64,000 bases of DNA, taken from NCBI GenBank assembly GCA_905208635.1, contig CAJLPX010000007.1:1-64000 (forward strand), given 5' to 3'. Of the stretch, positions 8,333 to 17,831 are shown piece by piece. A model generated the notes under the pieces. The model worked only from the letters and a program-made list of their open reading frames with translations. It was not told the origin of the DNA and searched no databases. This DNA comes from an uncultured Collinsella sp. (GTDB taxonomy: Bacteria; Actinomycetota; Coriobacteriia; Coriobacteriales; Coriobacteriaceae). Numbering within the stretch: position 1 is the first letter of the stretch; the number at the start of each line of letters is the position of its first letter. Both the position numbers and the translations under genes were made by a program.

Positions 8333-10786
8333 TTACATCAAATCATAGGCATCGACGTCAACGCTCACGCTCACGCCGCGCACAGAGCCCACCTCTTTGA
8401 GGCAGGCGTCGATATCATCAGAGACATGGTACCCTACCGGCGACTTCACAAGCAGATGGAAGCGGTAACGGTCCTTGGCTCTCTCGATTACACACGAAGC
8501 CGGGCCCAGCACCTGCGGCAAGGCACTCCCCGCCCTCAAAAAGTCGGGCGCGGCGGCATGCCAGCGGCGCTTAAGAAGCTTTGCAATGCGCCCAATGTAG
8601 TCCTGCGCGTCATCCGCGTTCGCCGACCACACCAAAATGTTGACCAGACGCACGAACGGTGGATACAGGGCGTCGCGGCGCTGGTCCAAGTCGTAGTCGG
8701 TAAAGATCGAACGGTCGTGCTTAGCGACGGCGCGAATGACCGGATCCTCGGGCAGGTAGGTCTGGATGATCACCTCACCGGGACGATCGCCGCGACCGGC
8801 ACGGCCCGCCACCTGTTCCAGCAGATCGTAGGCGCGCTCCCCTGCGCGGAAATCGGGCAGCTTAAGGGCGAAGTCGGCATTGACCACGCCCACGAGCGTG
8901 ACCTCGGGAAAATCGAGACCTTTAGCGATCATCTGGGTACCCAGCAACACGGCGCAATCCGCCGCATCGAACTGCTCGAGCAGCTTTTTGTGCGCATCCT
9001 TGCCACGCGTGGAATCGGCATCCATGCGAATGATGGCAACGTCCTCGGGAAGCAACTGGTGCAGAGCGTCCTCGATCTGCTGCGTGCCCAGGCCCATTTT
9101 TGCCAGGTAGCGACTGCCGCATTTGGGGCAACGGCTCGTGGGCGCGGGATACGGCTGCACGCGCCAAGACGAACCGCATGTGTGACACTGCAGCGTGTGT
9201 GTGCGCTCGTGATACGTAAGCGCTGTGGAGCAATGGTTGCAGGTGGGGACGCAGCCGCACTCGCGGCACATCAGGAATGGCGCAAAGCCACGGCGGTTAT
9301 GCAGCAACACGGCCTTCTCGCGGCGCTCGACCACACGCTCCAATCCCTCCATCAAGGGTTTTGAGAACATGGAGCGGCTGCCGTGTGCGAACTCGCGACG
9401 CAGGTCAGCAATGCGGACCGTAGGCAGCACGGCGTGTCCGGGGCGCTCGGGCATCTCGACACGCGTCCAGGTGGCACCGTTATACATGCCGCGGCGGCAG
9501 CGGTCGAGGGCCTCGGCAGAAGGCGTGGCCGACCCCAGCACGAGCGGGCAGCGATAGCGGCGCGCCATCTCGGCTGCCACCTCGCGCGCATGGTAGCGCG
9601 GACTGGACCCCTGCTTGTAGCTGGTCTCGTGCTCCTCGTCAATGATGATGAGGCCCAGGTCGCCAAGCGGGCAAAAGAGCGCCGAACGTGCGCCGACGAC
9701 CACGCGGGCGGAACCGCTGGCAACCATGTCCCACTGGTCCAGGCGCTCGCCGGCCGAAAGACGCGAGTGGAAAACCGCGACCGTCTCGCCAAAGCGGGAG
9801 CGGAAGCGACCGACGGTCTGGGCTGTCAGCGAAATCTCGGGTACCAGCACGCAGGCAGAGCGGCCAGCCGCGAGCACGCGCTCGATGGCGGATAGATAGA
9901 CCTCGGTTTTGCCGGAGCCGGTGACGCCGTCGACCAGCACCACGTCGCCATGAGCGTCCAGACGGGCGCGCTCAATCTGCGCGAGTGCCTGTTGCTGGCC
10001 GTTGGTAAGGGAGACCGGCGCCTTGCCGCTTGCCGAGGACAGCGTGGTCTGCTCGCTGCAACCGCGCCAGGCACGGCGCTCCTCCACCACCACGACGCCG
10101 CGTTTTTCGAGAGCCTTGATGGTCGCCGACATACTGTTATAGAGAAGGTTGAGGTCGCGCGTCGTGACCGGGCCGCACTGGAGCGCCTCGATGAGTTGGC
10201 GCTGGCGGACCGCGGTCTTGGGCGGCGTATAGTCGAAGCCTTCGGGCGTGAGCATGACCCAGCGATTTTGGATGGGTTTGACGGCTGGACGTTCAACCGT
10301 CCACACGCCGTCGTCACCCTTGACCACACGCGGACTGCCGCCCGGGGGCAAAAACAGGCGCAGGCACTCGGAAAGCGTTGCGACGTACTCGTGGCTCATC
10401 CAGCGTGCGATACGGGCGGCTTCGGCGGTAAAGAGCGGTTTGCTGAGGATGGCTTCGACAGGCTTGATGCGCGAAAGGTCAAGGGCGTTGTTGCCTTGCA
10501 GGTCGCCCAGCTCGGGCGCAATATCGACGATGTAGCCTGCGGCGGCACGGTTGCCAAAGTGGACCAGGACCGTCGATCCGACCTGGGCCTCGTTGGCAAG
10601 GGACTCAGGAATGCCGTAAGCGAACGGTTCGGACAGCGCACGGGTGGGGATATCGAGAACCACGCACGAGTAGGCGGCAATGGGCTCAGGTGCAGGATCG
10701 GGCTTGGCCGAGACAGCAGCGGATGCCGGTGCCGCCGGAGACTCCTCCGGTTCCGGTGAACCAAACAGTGATAGTTGCTCGGCCAT
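8333..10786 (-). CDS. priA: Primosomal replication-restart helicase PriA
   Basis: An 817-residue SF2 helicase that reloads the replisome at stalled forks. Visible are the P-loop GVTGSGKTEV, the DEEH box in IIIDEEHETSYKQG, and the zinc-binding region with paired cysteines (CRECGC, CNHC, CHTCG, CPKCG). The ATG at 10786 is chosen because GGGAGG lies 10 nt upstream; the frame is open 13 codons further up. The protein begins MAEQLSLFG followed by a ~35-residue Pro/Ala/Glu-rich stretch; QLSLF matches the consensus for binding the DNA polymerase sliding clamp. It is separated from gltX by a terminator and heads the run priA-def-fmt-rsmB. Confidence 0.94.
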   Translation of the reverse strand: MAEQLSLFGSPEPEESPAAPASAAVSAKPDPAPEPIAAYSCVVLDIPTRALSEPFAYGIPESLANEAQVGSTVLVHFGNRAAAGYIVDIAPELGDLQGNNALDLSRIKPVEAILSKPLFTAEAARIARWMSHEYVATLSECLRLFLPPGGSPRVVKGDDGVWTVERPAVKPIQNRWVMLTPEGFDYTPPKTAVRQRQLIEALQCGPVTTRDLNLLYNSMSATIKALEKRGVVVVEERRAWRGCSEQTTLSSASGKAPVSLTNGQQQALAQIERARLDAHGDVVLVDGVTGSGKTEVYLSAIERVLAAGRSACVLVPEISLTAQTVGRFRSRFGETVAVFHSRLSAGERLDQWDMVASGSARVVVGARSALFCPLGDLGLIIIDEEHETSYKQGSSPRYHAREVAAEMARRYRCPLVLGSATPSAEALDRCRRGMYNGATWTRVEMPERPGHAVLPTVRIADLRREFAHGSRSMFSKPLMEGLERVVERREKAVLLHNRRGFAPFLMCRECGCVPTCNHCSTALTYHERTHTLQCHTCGSSWRVQPYPAPTSRCPKCGSRYLAKMGLGTQQIEDALHQLLPEDVAIIRMDADSTRGKDAHKKLLEQFDAADCAVLLGTQMIAKGLDFPEVTLVGVVNADFALKLPDFRAGERAYDLLEQVAGRAGRGDRPGEVIIQTYLPEDPVIRAVAKHDRSIFTDYDLDQRRDALYPPFVRLVNILVWSANADDAQDYIGRIAKLLKRRWHAAAPDFLRAGSALPQVLGPASCVIERAKDRYRFHLLVKSPVGYHVSDDIDACLKEVGSVRGVSVSVDVDAYDLM

Positions 10787-10814
10787 GGCCTCTATACCTC
10801 CCATCCCATACGTC

Positions 10815-10851
10815 TTTAGAAACAAGAGCCCCGCTCGGGTGAACGGGGCTC
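10815..10851 (-). terminator. Terminator after gltX
   Basis: GAGCCCCG / CGGGGCTC stem (10826-10833 / 10844-10851) with a 10-nt loop. Read on the minus strand it is followed by TTGTTTCT. Confidence 0.75.
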
Positions 10852-10874
10852 GGATACAAACGTTTGCGCAGCGA

Positions 10875-12350
10875 TTACAGCGCCATCGTGCGGGCGCGGT
10901 CGATGCGCGCCAGGCAGTCGTCGCGGCCGACGAGCGCCATGGTCTCGCCCAGCGGGGGGCTCACCATGTTGCCGCAGACGGCGACGCGCACGGCCTGGAA
11001 CACCACGCGCTTCTTAAGGTCCATCTGCTCGGGCAGCGGCTCAAGCGCGGCGTCGATGTTGGCAGCCGTCCACTCGTCCACACCCTCGAGCGCGGCCTTG
11101 GCGGCGTCCAGGATGGCACCCATGCCTTCCTTGGCCAGGCCCTTGTTGACGGATTTCTCGTCATACTCGAGCGTCTCGGCCGTAGCAAAGATGGGAGCGG
11201 CGACGGTCACGGCGTCGGCCGGCATCTTGGTGCGCGGCTTGACGATGGCGGCAAGCGCATCGATCCAATCCTCGCCGTACTCGACGTTGCCCTCGATGAG
11301 ACCCGCCTCGTGCAGCTCGGGGACCATGATCTCGTCGGCAAACTGGGCATCGGACATGCCGTTGATGTACTCGGCGTTGACCCAGTCGAGTTTCTTGGGG
11401 TCGAAGGTCGCCGGGTTCTTGGAGATGCGGTCGAGCGAGAACTTGCTGGCCAGGACATCGCGCGGAATGATTGTGGTCTCGCCGTCGAGCGACCAGCCGA
11501 GCAGCGCCAGATAGTTGACGAAGGCGTCGGACAGGTAACCAGCGTCGCGGTACTCCTCCACCGAGGTGGCGCCGTGGCGCTTGGAGAGCTTCTTGCCGTC
11601 GGCACCCAAGATCATGGAAATGTGGGCGAACGTAGGCACGGGCGCGCCGAGGGCCTCGTAGACCATGACCTGACGCGGGGTGTTGGACAGGTGGTCATCG
11701 CCGCGGATGACATGGGTAATCTTCATCATGGCGTCGTCGACGACGGTCGCGAAGTTGTACGTGGGCGTGCCATCGGAGCGGAAGATGACAAAGTCGTCGA
11801 GCTCCTTGGCGTCGAAGGTCACCTCGCCGTGGACGGCGTCGTGGACGACGACGTCGCCGCGGTCCTCGGGCACCTTGATGCGCAGGACGTAGGACTCGCC
11901 GGCCTCGATGCGGCGGCGGGCCTCCTCGGGATCAAGATCGCGGCAACGACGCTGATAGCCCTGGAAGGGGTCCTTGCGCTCCTGCGCGGCCTTGCGGTCG
12001 GCATCGAGCTGCTCCTTGGTGCAGAAGCAGGGATAGGCCTTGCCCTCATCCCAAAGCTTCTGGGCGGCCTGCTTGTACAGGTCCAGGCGCTCGGTCTGGG
12101 CATAGGGACCATAGTCGCCGCCCACCTCGGGGCCCTCGTCCCAGTCCAAGCCCAGCCAACGCATGGCGCGCAAAATGATCTGCGTGTTCTCGTCGGTGGA
12201 ACGGGTGGGATCGGTGTCGTCGATGCGCAGAATGAACGTACCGCCGTTTGCGCGGGCGAAAGCCCAGTTATAGATAGCGGTGCGGGCGCCGCCGATGTGC
12301 AGCTTGCCCGTCGGTGAGGGTGCAAAGCGGACGCGAACGTCTGATGCCAT
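10875..12350 (-). CDS. gltX: Glutamyl-tRNA synthetase
   Basis: A 491-residue class I aminoacyl-tRNA synthetase. The HIGH-like motif appears in FAPSPTGKLHIGGART (~9-24) and the KMSKS-like motif in KKLSKRHG (~248). The length suits bacterial GluRS. It charges tRNA-Glu, and perhaps tRNA-Gln if an amidotransferase is present. The ATG at 12350 is chosen (MASDVRVRFAPS) since GAGGAG lies 7 nt upstream; the frame extends 13 codons further without support. It is transcribed alone and ends in its own terminator. Confidence 0.95.
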   Translation of the reverse strand: MASDVRVRFAPSPTGKLHIGGARTAIYNWAFARANGGTFILRIDDTDPTRSTDENTQIILRAMRWLGLDWDEGPEVGGDYGPYAQTERLDLYKQAAQKLWDEGKAYPCFCTKEQLDADRKAAQERKDPFQGYQRRCRDLDPEEARRRIEAGESYVLRIKVPEDRGDVVVHDAVHGEVTFDAKELDDFVIFRSDGTPTYNFATVVDDAMMKITHVIRGDDHLSNTPRQVMVYEALGAPVPTFAHISMILGADGKKLSKRHGATSVEEYRDAGYLSDAFVNYLALLGWSLDGETTIIPRDVLASKFSLDRISKNPATFDPKKLDWVNAEYINGMSDAQFADEIMVPELHEAGLIEGNVEYGEDWIDALAAIVKPRTKMPADAVTVAAPIFATAETLEYDEKSVNKGLAKEGMGAILDAAKAALEGVDEWTAANIDAALEPLPEQMDLKKRVVFQAVRVAVCGNMVSPPLGETMALVGRDDCLARIDRARTMAL

Positions 12351-12430
12351 GGAAATCTCCTCGATTGCAGGATGGATGTCTAACCGCACCAGTATAAAGC
12401 ATCAAAGCAACCTCCGCACAAAGGGCACCG

Positions 12431-12528
12431 ACCTACTCATTGGGGACAGACTTAAATGATCAGTCTTTGGGCAACCTGTCGGCACTTAGGCAAGGCTGGT
12501 CATTTAAGTCTGTCCCCAATGAGTAGGT
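12431..12528. repeat. Long palindrome with 29-bp perfect arms (element B)
   Basis: Left arm 12431-12459 (contains TTGGGGACAGACTTAAATGA) and right arm 12500-12528 are exact reverse complements around a 40-nt loop. It occupies most of the gap between the divergent gltX and metK genes. The GGGGACAGACTTAA motif resembles termini of REP-type elements mobilised by RAYT transposases, but none is encoded here. Confidence 0.9.
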
Positions 12529-12560
12529 GCGGAAAGGGTGTGAATGTTTGATTTACGCGC

Positions 12561-12617
12561 TATGATGTGCCCTTGCATAGAGAGCCCGGCGGAATGGTAA
12601 CGGTCGCTGGGACACGT
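12561..12617 (+). promoter_or_regulatory. metK leader: candidate -10 and hairpin
   Basis: TATGAT at 12561-12566 is a candidate -10, but no good -35 is seen. Downstream, CCCGGCG (12585-12591) can pair with CGCTGGG (12605-12611) with one G-U pair, followed by ACACGTTTTT, giving a terminator-like shape just before the AAAGGA ribosome-binding site. It matches no SAM riboswitch that I recognise. Confidence 0.35.
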
Positions 12618-12633
12618 TTTTGAAAGGACAATC

Positions 12634-13914
<1,281 letters not shown>

Positions 13915-13955
13915 ATAGGTTCGCAGAACCCAGACAGTAAAGCATTAGAACCAAA

Positions 13956-13987
13956 AGAAGTACCGGCCCCAACCGGTACTTCTTTTT
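13956..13987. terminator. Terminator after metK, probably bidirectional
   Basis: An 11-bp perfect stem (AGAAGTACCGG / CCGGTACTTCT) with a 6-nt loop is followed by TTTTATT on the plus strand; an A-run precedes the stem. Confidence 0.88.
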
Positions 13988-14082
13988 ATTTACACGGTGG
14001 TGTGAGTATTTCGATGCGCAATGAACAGCACGTCCCCAGCTGATGAATTTTGACATCCAGCCGCTCCAACCATGTATCCTAA

Positions 14083-14203
14083 GTTCCGAGGGCTTTGGTA
14101 TTTGGTCGATCGCGAGTTCCGCACGAGCCGGAGGCCACTTAATGTGGCCTCCGTGCGAGCCAGGACTGTAGAGCAGGCGACCAAATACCAAAGCCCTCGG
14201 AAC
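14083..14203 (+). repeat. Structured palindromic element with shared core (element D)
   Basis: Outer arms 14083-14108 and 14178-14203 are a 26-bp perfect inverted repeat. The 69-nt core begins CGCGAGTTCCGCACG, has an inner hairpin GGAGGCCAC-TTAAT-GTGGCCTCC, and ends GGACTGTAGAGCAG. The core recurs in reverse orientation at 52473-52539 with a different but still paired inner stem and wholly different outer arms. It lies in the 311-bp gap between the metK terminator and sda; nothing else is seen in that gap. Confidence 0.9.
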
Positions 14204-14226
14204 GACGGGATAGAACAGGAGCGCAT

Positions 14227-15834
14227 ATGGCAGGCAAGCCGCAAACATTAGCTACGACCTCGGCATTCGAGATCTTGGGCCCCGTCATGGTCGGCCCAAG
14301 TTCATCGCACACCGCCGGCGCCCTGCGCTGCGCCCAAGTTGCCGCCAGCCTGTTGGAAGGCCGCATCACCAAGGTCACCTTTGGCCTGTGGAACTCCTTT
14401 GCCCACACCTACCGCGGCCACGGCACCGATCGTGCACTCGTCGCGGGCATCCTAGGCCTCGACACCGATGATGAAAACATCAAGCAGGCCTTCGACCTCG
14501 CACGCGAGCAGGGCCTCGAATATCACTTTGAAATTAAGGGCGACGACGCCTCCATCCACCCCAACACCGTCGACATCGACATGGTCGACGACACGGGCGC
14601 CACGGCACAGGTCCGCGGTGAAAGCCTGGGCGGCGGCAAGATGCGCATCAGCCGCATTAACGGCGTCGGCGTCGACATCTCGGGCATGTACTCCACGCTC
14701 TTCGTGGCGCACCAGGATGTTCCCGGCGTGCTCGCCGCGCTCACGAACCTGCTCGCTTACGTACACGTGAACATCGCCTTCTGCCGCACCTACCGCACTG
14801 AGGTGGGCGGCCAGGCCTACTCCGTCTTTGAGACCGACGGCGCGCCCGACGACACCGTCGTCCCTATGCTGCGCAAGCTCGACAATGTCGATTACGCGAC
14901 CTTTATCGAGCTCCCCGGCTCTGCCTCGTCGCTCTCTCCCGGCGTCTCAGCAAAGGAAATCTTTGACGACGGCGAGCAGCTGCTCGATGCGTGCGAGAAA
15001 CGGGGACTCAGCATCGGCGCCGTCATGGCCCTGCGCGAGGCGCGTCTGACCGGCGAGGCCCACGCCGTCGCCGCCATGCACCGCGTGCTCGACGTCATGC
15101 GCGAGGAGACCACGGCCCCCATCGTCAATCCGCAGCGCTCGCTCGGCGGGCTTATCGGCGGCGAGGCAAAGCTTGTCGATGCCACCGGCAGCAACGACCT
15201 GAGCTCCAATTTAATGGGCGCCGTCCAGACTGACGCCGTGGCCCGCGCCATGGCCGTGCTCGAGCGCTCGGCCACCATGGGCGTGATCGTCGCCGCCCCC
15301 ACGGCGGGCTCCGCAGGCGTCGTGCCCGGCTGCGTGCTGGCGCTCGCCGACCACCTGCAGCTCGACGACGAACAGGTCATGGACGCGCTCTACTGCGCAG
15401 CCGCCATCGGCCTCAACCTCACCACGAGCGCCTGCGTTGCCGGCGCCGAGGGCGGATGCCAGGCGGAGGTGGGAAGCGCCGCCGCCATGGCTGCCGCCGC
15501 GCTGGTGCAGATGCTCGACGGCACGCCCGAGCAGGCGCTCGACGCCAGTTCCATCGCGCTGAGTAACCTGCTGGGCCTCGTTTGTGACCCCGTCGGAGGC
15601 CTCGTGGAGGTGCCCTGCCAAAACCGCAATGCCATCGGCGTGGCAGCGGCCTTTAGCTCGGCACAACTCGCCCTCGCCGGCATTAAGAGCCTGGTGCCGT
15701 TTGACCAGATGGCATATGTCATGCTCTCAGTGGGCCACGCGTTGCCGGCCACGCTGCGCGAGACGGCAAAGGGCGGCATCGCGCAGGCTCCGGCCGCACT
15801 TTCGGCCTGCGCAAAATGCGGTGTGTGCGGATAG
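14227..15834 (+). CDS. sdaAB: L-serine ammonia-lyase, iron-sulfur dependent, single chain
   Basis: A 535-residue protein with the beta-type domain first (ILGPVMVGPSSSHTAGA, ~16-32), an ACT-like segment, and the alpha-type catalytic domain. Cysteines expected to bind the [4Fe-4S] cluster appear in GGCQAEVG, VCDPVGGLVEVPC, and possibly the C-terminal CAKCGVCG. It deaminates serine to pyruvate and ammonia. Many Firmicutes split the enzyme into SdaAA and SdaAB; here both parts are fused in beta-alpha order. A Cys tail that reaches the active site is known for the Legionella enzyme, and the tail here may act likewise (inference). AGGAG lies 6 nt upstream of the ATG. Confidence 0.93.
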   Translation: MAGKPQTLATTSAFEILGPVMVGPSSSHTAGALRCAQVAASLLEGRITKVTFGLWNSFAHTYRGHGTDRALVAGILGLDTDDENIKQAFDLAREQGLEYHFEIKGDDASIHPNTVDIDMVDDTGATAQVRGESLGGGKMRISRINGVGVDISGMYSTLFVAHQDVPGVLAALTNLLAYVHVNIAFCRTYRTEVGGQAYSVFETDGAPDDTVVPMLRKLDNVDYATFIELPGSASSLSPGVSAKEIFDDGEQLLDACEKRGLSIGAVMALREARLTGEAHAVAAMHRVLDVMREETTAPIVNPQRSLGGLIGGEAKLVDATGSNDLSSNLMGAVQTDAVARAMAVLERSATMGVIVAAPTAGSAGVVPGCVLALADHLQLDDEQVMDALYCAAAIGLNLTTSACVAGAEGGCQAEVGSAAAMAAAALVQMLDGTPEQALDASSIALSNLLGLVCDPVGGLVEVPCQNRNAIGVAAAFSSAQLALAGIKSLVPFDQMAYVMLSVGHALPATLRETAKGGIAQAPAALSACAKCGVCG

Positions 15835-15852
15835 CGACAAAGAACGACTCGA

Positions 15853-15879
15853 AGGTGGGACAAATGTCCCACCTCTTTT
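15853..15879 (+). terminator. Terminator after L-serine dehydratase
   Basis: AGGTGGGACA / TGTCCCACCT, nearly continuous palindrome (15853-15874), followed by CTTTT. Confidence 0.8.
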
Positions 15880-15920
15880 GAATGCCACCGTTTCCGTACC
15901 ACAAACAGCAGGGCAATCGC

Positions 15921-15926
15921 TATAAT
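15921..15926 (+). promoter_or_regulatory. Candidate -10 (TATAAT) for the L,D-transpeptidase gene
   Basis: A perfect TATAAT lies 58 bp before the chosen ATG. No convincing -35 hexamer is seen at 16-18 bp spacing. Confidence 0.45.
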
Positions 15927-15983
15927 GCAAGCCCAGTAAAAACACGATGAGCCGCAAGGCGAAATTCGAAGGATATGCATACG

Positions 15984-17699
15984 ATGTCGCAAAACGATCG
16001 AACTCAACTGATTCCCGATCCGCAGCAGCCGAGCAGGCACACCGGTGGCGTTCAGTCGCCGCGTCCTATCGCGCCGAGTCACGGTCAGCAGCGTGGTGCG
16101 GCAAACGCTTCCCAACGCCCGAACCAGCAACGTCAGCAGCGCCAGGCAAACGGCAATGCGCCCAAGCAGCCCCCCACGCACGGTCGAGGCGATCGCGGCC
16201 CCGCGCGCAAACCCACCGGGAACAATAAGTCGGGCAAAAAGACGACGCTCTTTGTCGTCCTGGGTCTTATCGTCATTGTCTATATCGTAGGCGTCGTAGC
16301 GTTTTCCCAGCTAGCCTACCCCAACACCACCATCGCCGGCGTCGACGTCTCGTTCTCCAACGCTTCGTCTGCCGCCACCAAGGTCAACTCGGCATGGAAG
16401 CACTATAAGCTCACCGTGACAGGCGATGACTTTAGCTGGACGTATCAGCCCGAGTCCGATGAGCCCATCGTCGACGGCGAAGCTGCCGCAAAAGAGATCA
16501 TCAGCCACAACGAAGCCTTTGTATGGCCGGTCCGCCTTGTGGAATCCTTAAGCGGAAAGACCAAAACAACCGCTACCTCCAACGAAGTCGATCTTGATCA
16601 AGACGTCGACCTGTCCATGCTCTCCGACACTTTTGACCAAAAGAAGTTTGAGGAGGATCTGGGCGCCGCCATCGACGAGTTTAACGAGAGGCGTTCGGGC
16701 ACGTTCGAGGCCAATAGCTCCTATGACGAGCAGGCCGGCAAGTTTACCGTCGAGAAGGCGCGCTACAACGAAAAACTCGACCGCGAGCATGTCATTAAGT
16801 ATGCCGAGCTCGAGCTTGCCTCGCTGTCCGAGACCGTAGACCTTTCCAAGCTCGGCAACGATGCCTATGAGCCGCTCAATGGAACGCTGACCGATGATCA
16901 GATTCAGGCCGCATGCGATGCCGCCAACAACTTCCTGGGCGTCAACGTGACCCTCAAGCTCAACGGCGAGGATGCCGGCAAGGTTGATGGCAGCTCCGTG
17001 TTGCAGTGGATCAGCTTTGCCGATCCGGCCAACCCCACACTCGATACGTCGCAGATCAGCAGCTGGGCAGCCGAGCTCGCCAACGGCTTCAATACCGTGG
17101 GCTCCACTCGCTGGTGGACGCGCGCCGATGGCAAGCAATGCGCCGTCGAAGGCGGCGACTTTGGTTGGTCCATCGACAGCAGCTCGCTCGCCAAGCAGGT
17201 CGAGGACGCCATTAACAACAAGCAGACCGGCGAAATCGAGATCAAGTACTCCCAGAAGGCCGACACCTTTACTGCAAAGGGAGAGCCCGACTGGAAGGCA
17301 TACGTCGATGTCGATCTGTCCGAGCAGCACGCGCGCTACTACGACGAGAGCGGCAATATCGTGTGGGAGGCCAACTTTATCTCCGGCAAGCCGGGAGAGG
17401 ACGCCACCCCCGAGGGCGTATGGCAGATCAACAGCAACAATGGCGCCAGCAAGCTCATCGGTGCCAAGGACCCTGAGACCGGCAAGCCAAAATACGAGAG
17501 CCCGGTCAGCTATTGGATGCCGTTTGAGGGAAACATGGTCGGTTTCCACGATGCAACGTGGCAAAACGACAAGAGTTTCGACGATCCCAACTCCTACAAG
17601 TGGTGCGGCAGCCACGGATGCATCAACCTTCGCCTGGCCGACGCGAAGGCGCTGCACGATTGCATCAAAGTCGGCCTGTGCGTGGTTGTCCACTCGTAG
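15984..17699 (+). CDS. Membrane-anchored L,D-transpeptidase with peptidoglycan-binding domains
   Basis: A 571-residue protein. An N-terminal ~80-residue Gln/Pro/Arg-rich cytoplasmic part is followed by one membrane helix (TLFVVLGLIVIVYIVGVVAF-like, ~88-108) and a long extracytoplasmic part. Two repeats starting near GVDVSFSNASSA are of the PG_binding_4 type. The C-terminal YkuD domain contains SHGCINLRLADA with the catalytic Cys, and an upstream conserved His in GFHDATW. It should form L,D (3-3) cross-links or attach proteins in the cell wall. Two close ATGs exist (15975, 15984); the second has the better spacing from GAAGGA. It is followed by an export system but separated from it by a hairpin. 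Confidence 0.88.
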   Translation: MSQNDRTQLIPDPQQPSRHTGGVQSPRPIAPSHGQQRGAANASQRPNQQRQQRQANGNAPKQPPTHGRGDRGPARKPTGNNKSGKKTTLFVVLGLIVIVYIVGVVAFSQLAYPNTTIAGVDVSFSNASSAATKVNSAWKHYKLTVTGDDFSWTYQPESDEPIVDGEAAAKEIISHNEAFVWPVRLVESLSGKTKTTATSNEVDLDQDVDLSMLSDTFDQKKFEEDLGAAIDEFNERRSGTFEANSSYDEQAGKFTVEKARYNEKLDREHVIKYAELELASLSETVDLSKLGNDAYEPLNGTLTDDQIQAACDAANNFLGVNVTLKLNGEDAGKVDGSSVLQWISFADPANPTLDTSQISSWAAELANGFNTVGSTRWWTRADGKQCAVEGGDFGWSIDSSSLAKQVEDAINNKQTGEIEIKYSQKADTFTAKGEPDWKAYVDVDLSEQHARYYDESGNIVWEANFISGKPGEDATPEGVWQINSNNGASKLIGAKDPETGKPKYESPVSYWMPFEGNMVGFHDATWQNDKSFDDPNSYKWCGSHGCINLRLADAKALHDCIKVGLCVVVHS

Positions 17700-17768
17700 T
17701 GCAACGCGCACATTCATACAACGTGGAACTGCTGCGACCAATCTAACAATTCCGAAAGATACCGTCCT

Positions 17769-17796
17769 ATGCGCCTGCCCCAACCGGCGGGCGCAT
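17769..17796 (+). terminator. Hairpin after the L,D-transpeptidase gene
   Basis: ATGCGCCTGCC / GGCGGGCGCAT, 11 bp with one T-G pair and a 6-nt loop. The tail (ATACTTATC) is not T-rich, so it may be a weak terminator or a leader hairpin of the next gene. Confidence 0.5.
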
Positions 17797-17831
17797 ATAC
17801 TTATCAAAGTTCTTTCTATAAAGGAGACGCT

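Noticed and set aside
10680..12317. 545-codon plus-strand frame opposite gltX
   Set aside because: Antisense shadow of gltX, crossing the terminator and the end of priA.
12567..12633. SAM riboswitch upstream of metK
   Set aside because: The leader is too short and lacks the conserved cores of SAM-I, SAM-II, SAM-III or SAM-IV that I know.
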